From Streptomyces sp. (lineage in GTDB: Bacteria > Actinomycetota > Actinomycetes > Streptomycetales > Streptomycetaceae): a stretch of DNA of 41,330 bases. The position numbers were made by a program, and so were the translations under genes. The stretch covers positions 1-41,330 of the forward strand of contig NZ_JAPSKQ010000023.1 of the NCBI RefSeq assembly GCF_031181555.1, read 5' to 3'. Position 1 is the stretch's first letter. Every line of letters starts with the position of its first letter. Positions 32,340-40,440 of the stretch are shown piece after piece. The notes under the pieces are model-generated. The model was not told where the DNA came from and made no database searches. It worked only from the letters and a program-made list of their open reading frames with translations.

Positions 32340-32410
32340 GGAGGTGCGCTTTCGGTCGGCGGGCGGGCGGGAGGGCGGCCGTGGAGAAGACGGTTCCCGT
32401 GCCGCGTGCC

Positions 32411-32416
32411 TAGCCT
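32411..32416 (+). promoter_or_regulatory. -10 element for the secreted protein gene
   Basis: TAGCCT lies 8 nt before the ATG at 32425, and no ribosome binding site is present, so a leaderless transcript is likely. Confidence 0.4.
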
Positions 32417-32424
32417 CCCGGGTC

Positions 32425-32949
32425 ATGCGATCACCACTGAGACGCCTTGGGCCCGCCACCGTTCTCGGCCTCGTCCTCGCCCTGTTCGGCATGGCTCCCC
32501 ATGCCACCGCGGCCGAGCCCGCGCCCGCCGAGCTGACGTTCACCACCGACACCGCCACCACCGTGCCCGGTGGCACGGTCCAGCTGTCGATGACCCTCAC
32601 CAACAACAGGACGCACGACATCTGGTTCGTCTACCAGACGATCGACCCCACCTGGCTCACCACCCAGCGCCCCGACCTGAAGTACAGCTTCACCGGCTGC
32701 GCCCTGACCACCGCGACCGGCAGCACCCCCTGCTCGGGGACCGGGCCCGCCGACCTCGGCGCCAACTACGGCACCACCGTCCCGCCCGGGCAGAGCCGGA
32801 CCGTCACGCTGACCCTGCAGATCGCGCCCGACTCCGGCTGCAACGGCAACATCGGCTTCTACTCGTACTACTACGCCGAGTTCAGCGACAGCGCGAACAC
32901 GAGCGGCGGCCCGGTCCACTCGCCGGAGACGCGGGTGCTCTGCGCCTGA
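32425..32949 (+). CDS. Secreted beta-sandwich protein, 174 residues
   Basis: A signal peptide is clear: basic MRSPLRR, hydrophobic VLGLVLALFGMAPHA and a probable cleavage after ATA or TAA near residue 29. The mature part of about 145 residues looks like one immunoglobulin-like fold: LTFTTDTATTVPGGTVQLSM, LTNNRTHDIWFVYQ and PPGQSRTVTLTLQIA are typical strands. Four Cys (GCAL, PCSG, GCNG, LCA) suggest two disulfides. It is probably an exported surface or spore-associated protein. The start is the ATG at 32425. It may belong to the phosphate response if the upstream repeat is a PHO box. No named family recognised. Whether it belongs to the polysaccharide locus that follows is open. Confidence 0.82.
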   Translation: MRSPLRRLGPATVLGLVLALFGMAPHATAAEPAPAELTFTTDTATTVPGGTVQLSMTLTNNRTHDIWFVYQTIDPTWLTTQRPDLKYSFTGCALTTATGSTPCSGTGPADLGANYGTTVPPGQSRTVTLTLQIAPDSGCNGNIGFYSYYYAEFSDSANTSGGPVHSPETRVLCA

Positions 32950-33354
32950 CGGCCCGGCCGGCCCCGCCGCCGTCGACCGATGACCGATTCCGCTCCGGCG
33001 CCGGACCGGCCGCGAGGTCCAGACCTCCGGCGGTCGCACCGGCGGGCCGCCCCGGCCCGCCGGTGCTCCCCGCGCGGCTCCGACCTGCTCCGACGCCGTG
33101 TGCGCCCGCTACGTCCTCCCGTGTCCCGGGGCGCCGCACCGGTCGCTTCCGGACCGCCGACGTTCTGGCGGGCACCCGCGCTTTTCCGTCAGGTTTCGCA
33201 ACTCGCCCACGGAAAGCACACGAGGACATCACCATGTGACGCGACGGATGCGTCGACGACCGGCTTCTGAGGGGGACGCCGGCGTCACGCAAGGGGGTGC
33301 GTCGGCTCCATCGGAGCGGTGCCCACCCCTGCCCGCGGGAGGGGACTGCACCGC
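32950..33354. other. Intergenic leader before the polysaccharide operon
   Basis: 405 bp without a convincing gene. It contains the inverted repeat GCTTTTCCGT (33180 to 33189) and ACGGAAAGC (33209 to 33217) with a 19-nt loop, in a less GC-rich patch, then a GAGGACATCACC site before an ATG that is followed at once by TGA. The rest may be a long 5' leader. No -35/-10 pair stands out. Confidence 0.45.
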
Positions 33355-35502
33355 ATGAAGCGGACCACACGCACCGCCGTGCTCACGGTGGGCGCGCTCA
33401 TCGCCACGCTCGGTGTGCCGAGCGCAGCGGCACACGCCGAGGACGCCTTGCCCCGCGTCGACCTGCGCGTCCTGGTCGTGAGCGACGGCGGTCCGGCCGT
33501 GGACGCCATCGCGGCCGAACTGGAGGCCGCCGGCACGCCGTACACCGAGGTGGACCTGACCCGGCCCGACCGGCCGGCCATCGACGCCGGCTTCCTCGCC
33601 GACACCGTGGACGGACGACCGCGCGCCAAGTACCAGGCGGTGGTCCTGCCCGACGACAACCCGTTCCCGGCGGACTCGCCCGAGATGACGGCCCTCGCCA
33701 CCTACGAACGCACCTACGACATCCCGCAGGTCGACGCCTACACCTACGCGCGTCCCGAGGCGGGCCTGCAGTACCCGGTCCACGGCGGCTACGCCGGCAG
33801 TGTCGACGGGGCACAGGCCGAGGTGACCGCCGCCGGCCGGGCGGGCCCCTTCGGCTACCTGGACGGCCGGGTTCCCTTCGAGGACAACTCACCCACCGTG
33901 GGCGAGAGCTACGCCTACCTGTCGACGCCCGCGCCCGGGGCGGACTTCACCCCGTACGTCGAGGCCGTGATCCCCGGCCGGACCCAGCGGGGCTCGCTGG
34001 TGGGGGAGTACCGGCACGACGGGCGGCGGGAACTCGTCGTCACCTTCGTGTACAACCGGCACCAGCAGCAGTTCAGACTGCTGGCCCGCGGCATCGTGGA
34101 CTGGATGACCGGCGGCGTGCACCTGGGGGCCTCCAGGAACTACTTCGCCGTGCACGTCGACGACGTCTTCGCCGCCGACGACCGCTGGGACACGCGGCTG
34201 AACTGCACCCCCGGCGACGTCGACTGCCCCGAGGGCGAGGGCACGCCCGACCCGATCCGCATGACCCCCGCCGACGTCGACCACGCCACCTCCTGGCAGC
34301 GCGGGCGGAACTTCACCCTCGACCTCGCCTACAACGGCGCCGGCAGCGTCGACCAGCGTCAGGACAACGACGGCGCCGACGCCCTCGCGGACAGACTGAT
34401 CGCCGAGCGCGACGAGTTCCGCTGGATCAACCACACCTACACGCACGCCTTCCTGGGCTGCGAGCAGGACACGACGGTGGTGCCCTGGCGGTGCGCCACC
34501 GACACCGACGGCGGCACCAGGTGGGTCGACCGCACCACCATCTCCGACGAGATCGCCACCAACCGCGCCTGGGGACGGACCACCGGGCTGCCCCTGCACG
34601 ACGACGAGCTGGTGACCGGTGAGCACTCCGGCCTCAAGGTGCTGCCGCAGCAGCCCGACGACAACCCCAACCTGGCGCCCGCCCTCGCCGACAACGACAT
34701 CGCCTGGCTCGCCTCGGACAACTCCCGTGACCCCGTGCAGCGTCGGGTCGGCCCGGCCACGACCGTGTCCCGCTACCCGGTGAACGTCTTCTACAACGCC
34801 GGGCGGGTCGCCGAGCAGGTCGACGAGTACAACTGGATCTACACCGGCCGCGCCCAGGGCGGAAGCGGCATCTGCGAGGACAACCCGGCCACCACGACGT
34901 GCCTGCCGGCCCCGCTGGACACCGCGACGGGGTACACCGAGCACATCGTCCCCCTGGAGACCCGGACCGCGCTCGGCCACGTCCTCGCCAACGACCCCAA
35001 GCCGCACTTCATCCACCAGTCCAACCTGGCCGAGGACCGCATCGCCTATCCGGTCCTGAACGGCGTCCTCGACGGCTACGAGGCCCTGTTCGCCGACAAC
35101 ACCCCCGTGGTGAACCTGCGGATGAAGGACATCGGCCGCGAACTTCGGCGTCGCGCCGCCTGGACCGCCGCCCTGCGCGACGGCCGGGTCACCGCCCACC
35201 GCATCGGCGGCACGGTGACCGTCGAGGCACCGGACGGCACGGCCGTCACCGCCACCGTGCCCACCGGAACCACCCTCGCGGGCGGGGCGTTCGGCGAGGC
35301 GTACGCGGGCCGGGCGTCCGGCTGGACCCCGTCGGCGGGCCAGGCCCTGGTCTTCACGCTGCCGCCGTCCGCCACGACCGGTGCCGCCACCGCCGACGAC
35401 GGACCGGCCCCGGCGGCGAAGACCCGGCCCACGAAGCCGGCCCCCGACACCCGGGTCCCCGCCGGCGTGCGCGACCGCGTCCCGTACACCCCGCAGAGCT
35501 GA
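33355..35502 (+). CDS. Secreted polysaccharide deacetylase, Agd3/CE18-like
   Basis: 715 residues. The signal peptide is MKRTTRTAVLTVGALIATLG with cleavage near AHAED at about 28. Residues 35 to 130 look like a flavodoxin-like or sugar-binding domain (LRVLVVSDGGPAVDAIAAEL). The catalytic part has HVDDVF (267 to 272), with Asp269 and Asp270 as the likely base and metal ligand, and NHTYTHAF with His360 and His364 as metal ligands; a third His is at 554 (FIHQSN). This fits the NodB-like deacetylase fold and most closely recalls fungal Agd3 (family CE18), which deacetylates galactosaminogalactan. It probably removes acetyl groups from an exported aminosugar polymer. The C-terminus is Pro-rich. ATG with GGGAGGGG about 9 nt before it. 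First gene of the operon. Confidence 0.82.
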   Translation: MKRTTRTAVLTVGALIATLGVPSAAAHAEDALPRVDLRVLVVSDGGPAVDAIAAELEAAGTPYTEVDLTRPDRPAIDAGFLADTVDGRPRAKYQAVVLPDDNPFPADSPEMTALATYERTYDIPQVDAYTYARPEAGLQYPVHGGYAGSVDGAQAEVTAAGRAGPFGYLDGRVPFEDNSPTVGESYAYLSTPAPGADFTPYVEAVIPGRTQRGSLVGEYRHDGRRELVVTFVYNRHQQQFRLLARGIVDWMTGGVHLGASRNYFAVHVDDVFAADDRWDTRLNCTPGDVDCPEGEGTPDPIRMTPADVDHATSWQRGRNFTLDLAYNGAGSVDQRQDNDGADALADRLIAERDEFRWINHTYTHAFLGCEQDTTVVPWRCATDTDGGTRWVDRTTISDEIATNRAWGRTTGLPLHDDELVTGEHSGLKVLPQQPDDNPNLAPALADNDIAWLASDNSRDPVQRRVGPATTVSRYPVNVFYNAGRVAEQVDEYNWIYTGRAQGGSGICEDNPATTTCLPAPLDTATGYTEHIVPLETRTALGHVLANDPKPHFIHQSNLAEDRIAYPVLNGVLDGYEALFADNTPVVNLRMKDIGRELRRRAAWTAALRDGRVTAHRIGGTVTVEAPDGTAVTATVPTGTTLAGGAFGEAYAGRASGWTPSAGQALVFTLPPSATTGAATADDGPAPAAKTRPTKPAPDTRVPAGVRDRVPYTPQS

Positions 35503-35587
35503 ACGGCGCACCGCCCCGAGGTCCCGGCCGCCCGCCCGTGGCCGGGACCGGCACGACCACCCCACACCCCGGCCGTGGAGCACACCG

Positions 35588-37174
35588 ATGCACGTTCACC
35601 ACGGCGCGCGACGCCCCCGCGCGGCGCACGTCACCCTGCTCACCGAAGGCACCTATCCGCACAGCCACGGCGGTGTGAGCGTCTGGTGCGACCAACTCGT
35701 CCGCGGCATGCCCGACATCGACTTCGACGTCCTCGCCGTCACCGGCACCGGCCGCGAACCGGTCGTGTGGGACCTGCCCGCGCACGTCTCGAACGTCCTG
35801 ACCGTCCCGATGTGGGGAGCCCCGCCGGAGGGCCGTCCGCCGCGAAGACGCCTGCGCGACCGCCTCGCCGGCGCCTACGAGCAGTTCCTGACGGCGCTGC
35901 TCGACCCGTGCGCGGAGAACGGGTTCGCCCCGGCCCTGCACACGATGGCGCGGGCCGCCACCGACGGAACGCTGAGCCCCTTCCTGCGCGGCGACCGGGC
36001 GGTCGCCGTCCTGACCGCCGTGTGGAACCGCCGGGGTCTGGTCGTCCGCGAGGCCCGGCCCACGCTGCACGACGCGGTCACCGCCACCGGGCTGCTCGAG
36101 CACGCCCTGCGCCCGCTGGCCGCGCCGCTGCCGGAGGACGGGGTCGCCCACGCGGTCAGCGGGGGCGTCGCCGTACTGCCCGGACTGGCCGCCCTGGAAC
36201 GGCACGGTGTTCCCCTGCTGCTCACCGAGCACGGCGTCTACCTCCGCGAGCGCTACCTCGGCTACCGCACCGCCCCCTACCGGTGGCCGGTCAAGGCGGT
36301 CGTCCTGGGCTTCTTCCGGCTCCTGGCCGAGGAGAGCTACCGCAGGGCGGCCCTGATCACGCCCGGCAACCGCTACAACCGGCTGTGGGAGGAGGAGGGC
36401 GGTGCCGATCCGGCGTCGATCCGCACGGTCTACAACGGGGTGGACCCGGACGCCTTCCCGCCGGCCGGACCCGAGCCGGACGTGCCGACCCTCAGCTGGG
36501 CCGGCCGCGTCGACCCGATCAAGGACCTGGAGACCCTCATCCGGGCCCTCGCCCTGGTCAGGGCGGAGCGTCCCGACGTCCGGCTGCGGCTGTTCGGCGG
36601 GACACCGCGGGGCGGGGAGGCCTACCGGGAACGGTGCGAAGCCCTCGCCGCCGAACTCGGTCACGGGGACGCCGTCACCTTCGAGGGCCGCGTCGACGAC
36701 ATCAAGGACGCGTACGCCGCCGGCAACGTCGTGATGCTCTCCAGCATCAGCGAGGGCTTCCCGTTCACCCTGATCGAGGCCATGTCCTGCGGGCGGGCGA
36801 CGGTGTCCACCGATGTCGGCGGAGTGCGCGAGGCCGTGGGGGACACCGGTCTGGTCGTACCGCCGCGTGACCCGGCCGCGATGGCCGCCGCCGCGCTGGA
36901 ACTGCTCGGCGATCCCGCGCGGCGCAGGGCCATGGGGGAGGCGGCCCGGCTCCGGGTGATCGAGCAGTTCACCCTGCGTCGGACCGTCGACACCTTCCGC
37001 ACCATCTACCTGGAGCTGTCCGGCACTCGGCGGCAGCCGGCCGGGGCGGGGACACGGGACGGCGCGGGGACCCCCGCGCCGCGGTCGGCCGGCTCCGTCG
37101 TCACGGCCGTCCGGCCCCCGAACGGGCGCACGCACGTCCCGGCACCCACGGCGGCAAGGAGCGTGGCCATATGA
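35588..37174 (+). CDS. PelF-type GT4 glycosyltransferase
   Basis: 528 residues. The N-terminus HVTLLTEGTYPHSHGGVSVW and the following DQLVRGMPDIDF are the hallmark of the PelF group (DUF3492). LLLTEHGVYLRERYLGY follows near 215. The C-terminal GT4 lobe has LSWAGRVDPIKDLETLIRAL, FEGRVDDIKDAY and the E-x7-E pair Glu389 and Glu397 in SISEGFPFTLIEAMSCG, so it is a retaining, nucleotide-sugar-using enzyme in the cytosol. PelF polymerises aminosugars for Pel. The last 50 residues are low-complexity. ATG at 35588 with TGGAG 8 nt upstream. The next gene overlaps its stop, so polymerase and membrane protein are made together. Confidence 0.93.
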   Translation: MHVHHGARRPRAAHVTLLTEGTYPHSHGGVSVWCDQLVRGMPDIDFDVLAVTGTGREPVVWDLPAHVSNVLTVPMWGAPPEGRPPRRRLRDRLAGAYEQFLTALLDPCAENGFAPALHTMARAATDGTLSPFLRGDRAVAVLTAVWNRRGLVVREARPTLHDAVTATGLLEHALRPLAAPLPEDGVAHAVSGGVAVLPGLAALERHGVPLLLTEHGVYLRERYLGYRTAPYRWPVKAVVLGFFRLLAEESYRRAALITPGNRYNRLWEEEGGADPASIRTVYNGVDPDAFPPAGPEPDVPTLSWAGRVDPIKDLETLIRALALVRAERPDVRLRLFGGTPRGGEAYRERCEALAAELGHGDAVTFEGRVDDIKDAYAAGNVVMLSSISEGFPFTLIEAMSCGRATVSTDVGGVREAVGDTGLVVPPRDPAAMAAAALELLGDPARRRAMGEAARLRVIEQFTLRRTVDTFRTIYLELSGTRRQPAGAGTRDGAGTPAPRSAGSVVTAVRPPNGRTHVPAPTAARSVAI

Positions 37175-38583
37175 GCGGACCCATGGCGCTGGAACCGGGC
37201 GGGGCCGAACAGGACACCCTCGCGCTCCGGCTGGCCGGAACCGCCACACGGCTGCCGCGGACCGGTCCCGCCGACGACCCCACCCTCGTCGTGCGACTGC
37301 CGCGGCCCACCCCGCACCAGGAGGAGGTGGACCGGCTGGCCGCCGGCATGGCCGACCGCATCGGCCCCGCCGTCCACCCCTACGAGGTGGCCGCGCTGCT
37401 GGAGGCGGAGGGACTGTCCGCGGACGTCATCAGACAGCGGTACGGCCATCCGAACCTGTTCTCCCTGGCCTCCGCGCTGTACGAGCGCGTCCCCCGGGCG
37501 TTCCCCGAGCCCGCGCCCACCCCCGACCCCTGGCGTCCCGACACCGTGCGCTGCCTGCTGCGCGGAGTGCTGTTCGCCCTGCCGGGCCTCGCCTACCTGC
37601 TCGCCGCACCGCTGTGGCAGGCCGCCCGGCACGCCCCCGCCCTCATCGCGGCCGGTGTCGTCTCCTGGGCCTGGGGGCAGGCGCTCGGGCACCGCGCCCA
37701 CCTGCGCCTGGCGACGGGACACCGCGAGGCGGGCCGCACCCTGCTGACCGGAGGCGTCCTCGGCGCGGCCCTGGCCACGGCGACCGCGGCCGTGGCGGCC
37801 GGCGGCGGACCGGTCACCCTGGCCGCCGCCGGACAGTCGCTGTACCTGGCCGCCGCCGGGGTGCTGCTGGTCCTCGCCCGGGAACGGCTGCTGCTGGCGG
37901 CCCTGACCCCGCTGGCCGCCGGCGCCGCGGTGCTGCCGTGGTGGGAGCCCGGCCCCGTGCTGCGCGCCGGCCTGCCCCTGCTGGCGCTGGCGGCCACGCT
38001 CGCCGCCACCGGCCGGTCGCTGCGGGGCGTGCTCGGCGCGCCGCCCGCCGCCGACGCGCGCCGCCCGCCGCTGACGGCCTCCCTGCCCTACGGGCTGTTC
38101 GGTCTCGCCGCGGCGCTGCTGGTCCTGCTGGAGGGCCGACGGCACCCGTACGCCGTGATCGTGCTGACCGTGAGCATGGGACCGGCCGAGTGGCTGCTGT
38201 ACCGCTACCGCGGCCGGTCGGTCGCGGCGCTGCGGGTGACCGCCACGCCCACCGCCTTCCTCCTGCGGTCGGCCGGCCTCCTGGCCCTCTGCCTGCTCGC
38301 CTACCTCCTGCCGCTGACGCCCGCGGCACTCCTCACCGGAGCCGACCCGGCCGCGCTGCTGCTCCTCGCCGCGACGCTGTGGACGGCGTTGCTGCTCCAG
38401 GCGTTCGGCGTCGCCTGGCCCTCCGCCCTGATCTGCCTGACCGCCGCGGGCTGCGCCGCGGTGGTCACCCTGCTGCGTCTGCCACCGGGGCCGGCCGTCA
38501 TGCCCCTGTGCTGCGGCGCCGCGGCCCTGTGCCTGTCGGTGTGCGTGCTGCTGCGGCTCGGCCGGCCGGCCGTGCACGCCTGA
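37171..38583 (+). CDS. Polytopic membrane protein, about 12 spans, possible polymer exporter
   Basis: 470 residues. The first 100 are cytosolic and include VAALLEAEGLSADVIRQRYG, a small helical segment. Then about 12 hydrophobic spans run from near 130 to the end (GVLFALPGLAYLLAAPLW, GLFGLAAALLVLLEG, FLLRSAGLLALCLLAYLL and others). The ATG overlaps the stop of the glycosyltransferase gene, with AAGGAG 9 nt upstream. In Pel systems PelF works with PelG, a 12-span inner-membrane protein of similar length; this protein fits that slot by size and position, but I see no clear sequence match to PelG, and the extra N-terminal domain is different. Call it a PelG-like transporter candidate only by context. 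Confidence 0.78.
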   Translation: MSGPMALEPGGAEQDTLALRLAGTATRLPRTGPADDPTLVVRLPRPTPHQEEVDRLAAGMADRIGPAVHPYEVAALLEAEGLSADVIRQRYGHPNLFSLASALYERVPRAFPEPAPTPDPWRPDTVRCLLRGVLFALPGLAYLLAAPLWQAARHAPALIAAGVVSWAWGQALGHRAHLRLATGHREAGRTLLTGGVLGAALATATAAVAAGGGPVTLAAAGQSLYLAAAGVLLVLARERLLLAALTPLAAGAAVLPWWEPGPVLRAGLPLLALAATLAATGRSLRGVLGAPPAADARRPPLTASLPYGLFGLAAALLVLLEGRRHPYAVIVLTVSMGPAEWLLYRYRGRSVAALRVTATPTAFLLRSAGLLALCLLAYLLPLTPAALLTGADPAALLLLAATLWTALLLQAFGVAWPSALICLTAAGCAAVVTLLRLPPGPAVMPLCCGAAALCLSVCVLLRLGRPAVHA

Positions 38584-38665
38584 CCGCCCGTGCGCACCGC
38601 CGTGCCGTGAGGCCGACGGGCACCACCTCACACCACCCGTTCAAGCAACCGGAAGGAAACCCGAG

Positions 38666-39667
38666 TTGACCTCCGCACCGCTCGCCGCCGTCACCGGGGC
38701 CGAAGGCTTCATCGGCTCGCACCTCACCGAAACGCTCGTCGCCTCCGGGCACCGCGTCCGGGCCATGGCCCAGTACAACTCCTTCTCCTCCTACGGATGG
38801 CTGGAGACCCTGTCCCCCGACGTCCTGGACCAAGTGGAGATCGTCCTCGGCGACGTCCGGGACCCCGGCTCGGTGCGCGGCCTGCTCGAAGGGGCCGACT
38901 GCGCCTACCACCTGGCCGCGCTCATCGCGATCCCGTACTCGTACCGGGCGCCGCACAGCTACGTGGACACCAATGTCACCGGCACCCTCAACGTGCTCGA
39001 GGCGGTACGCCAGTTGGGCACACCGAGGCTGGTGCACACCTCCACCAGCGAGACCTACGGCACCGCGCGGACCGTGCCGATCACCGAGGACCACCCCATC
39101 AACACCCAGTCCCCGTACGCCGCCTCGAAGGCGGGCGGGGACCGGCTGGCCGACAGCTACCACGCGAGCTTCGACACCCCGGTGGTGACGCTGCGGCCGT
39201 TCAACACCTTCGGGCCGCGCCAGTCGATGCGCGCGGTGATCCCGACCGTCATCGGCCAGGTCGCGGCGGGGGAGCGCACCATCACTCTCGGTGACCTGCG
39301 GCCCACGCGGGACTTCACCTACGTGAAGGACATGGCACGGGCCTTCCTCGCCGTCGGCACCGCACCCGCCGAGCGGGTCGTGGGCCGCACCCTCAACGCC
39401 GGGACCGGCGGGGAGATCTCGGTCGGCGACCTCGTCGCGCTGATCGGCAAGGTGATGGACACCGCCCTCGACGTACGGGAGGACACGGCGCGTCTGCGGC
39501 CCGCGGGCTCCGAGGTGATGCGGCTGGTCGCCGACGCCACCCGGCTCACCGCCGCCACCGGCTGGCGGCCCGCCCACACGCTGGAGGAAGGACTCGCCCG
39601 GACCGTGGAGTTCTTCCGCGACCCGGCCAACCTGGCCCGCTACAAGACCGGCATCTACAACATCTGA
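38666..39667 (+). CDS. NAD-dependent sugar-nucleotide 4,6-dehydratase/epimerase, LegB-like
   Basis: 333 residues of the extended SDR family. NAD loop VTGAEGFIGSHLTETL, then YNSFSSYGWLETL, HLAALIAIPYSYRAPHSYVD, HTSTSETYGTA and the YAASK pair (Y-x3-K) near 150, then RPFNTFGPRQSMRAVIPT and LRPTRDFTYVKDMARAFL. The YNSFxSxGWL and IAIPYSY stretches are those of LegB-type UDP-GlcNAc 4,6-dehydratases rather than of GalE epimerases. Start is TTG, chosen because GGAAGGA lies 8 nt upstream and no ATG or GTG fits. It probably makes the 4-keto-6-deoxy sugar nucleotide used by the cluster; a plain epimerase is the alternative. Confidence 0.88.
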   Translation: MTSAPLAAVTGAEGFIGSHLTETLVASGHRVRAMAQYNSFSSYGWLETLSPDVLDQVEIVLGDVRDPGSVRGLLEGADCAYHLAALIAIPYSYRAPHSYVDTNVTGTLNVLEAVRQLGTPRLVHTSTSETYGTARTVPITEDHPINTQSPYAASKAGGDRLADSYHASFDTPVVTLRPFNTFGPRQSMRAVIPTVIGQVAAGERTITLGDLRPTRDFTYVKDMARAFLAVGTAPAERVVGRTLNAGTGGEISVGDLVALIGKVMDTALDVREDTARLRPAGSEVMRLVADATRLTAATGWRPAHTLEEGLARTVEFFRDPANLARYKTGIYNI

Positions 39668-39720
39668 CCGGCCTCCGGCACGTCCCCGGGGAACACGAAG
39701 CATTCCGAAGGAGGAGCCCC

Positions 39721-40434
39721 ATGCACGCAGTGATACTGGCCGGAGGCAAGGGCGTCCGGCTGCGGCCCTACACCACGGCGCTTCCCAAGCCGCTCGTCCC
39801 CATCGGCGACCAGCACGCCATCCTGGAAATCGTGCTGCGCCAGCTCTCCACGGCCGGCTTCACCCACTGCACCGTCGCCATCGGCCACCTCGGCGAGATC
39901 ATCCGCGCCTATGTCGGCGACGGCTCCCAGTGGGGCATGAACATCGACTACGCCGTCGAGGAGAGCCCCCTGGGCACCATGGGCCCCCTGCTCACGCTGC
40001 GCGAGCGGCTGCCCGAGACCTTCCTGGTGATGAACGGCGACGTCCTGACCGACCTCGACTACGCCGACGTCCTGGACCGGCACCGGGAGTCCGGCGCCCC
40101 GCTGACCATCGCGACCTACGCCCGCAAGGTCCACATCGACTTCGGCGTGCTGACCACGCGGGCGAGCAAGGTCGTCGCCTTCACCGAGAAACCCAGCATG
40201 GACTACCGCGTCTCCATGGGCGTCTACGGGCTGTCCCGCTCGACACTCGAGGGCTACACGCCCGGCCTTCCGCTGGGCTTCGACGAACTCGTCCTGGACC
40301 TCCTCGCCGCCCAGGACCCGCCGCACGCCTACGAGTTCGACGGATACTGGCTGGACATCGGACGCCCCGACGACTACGACCGGGCGAACGCGGAGTTCAC
40401 CACCCGCAAGTCCATGCTGCTCAAGGGAGCCTGA
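39721..40434 (+). CDS. Sugar-1-phosphate nucleotidyltransferase
   Basis: 237 residues. GT-A type nucleotidyltransferase: signature VILAGGKGVRLRPYTTALPK with the PKPLVPIG continuation, then LVMNGDVLTDLDY (metal-binding Asp), FTEKPSMDYRVSMGVYGL and FDGYWLDIGRPDDYDRANAE. It activates a sugar phosphate with an NTP; the group includes mannose-1-phosphate guanylyltransferases and PtmE or RmlA relatives. It is shorter than the 330-residue GMPP because it lacks the C-terminal beta-helix. ATG with AAGGAGGAG. It sits between two SDR genes, so the three form a nucleotide-sugar module feeding the glycosyltransferase. Which NTP and sugar are used cannot be told from the sequence. Confidence 0.92.
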   Translation: MHAVILAGGKGVRLRPYTTALPKPLVPIGDQHAILEIVLRQLSTAGFTHCTVAIGHLGEIIRAYVGDGSQWGMNIDYAVEESPLGTMGPLLTLRERLPETFLVMNGDVLTDLDYADVLDRHRESGAPLTIATYARKVHIDFGVLTTRASKVVAFTEKPSMDYRVSMGVYGLSRSTLEGYTPGLPLGFDELVLDLLAAQDPPHAYEFDGYWLDIGRPDDYDRANAEFTTRKSMLLKGA

Positions 40435-40440
40435 GCCCGC

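Noticed and set aside
33180..33354. A c-di-GMP or c-di-AMP riboswitch before the deacetylase gene
   Set aside because: CACGCAAGGGGG resembles part of a GEMM motif, but the paired GCAAAGCC-like element and the ydaO core are absent.
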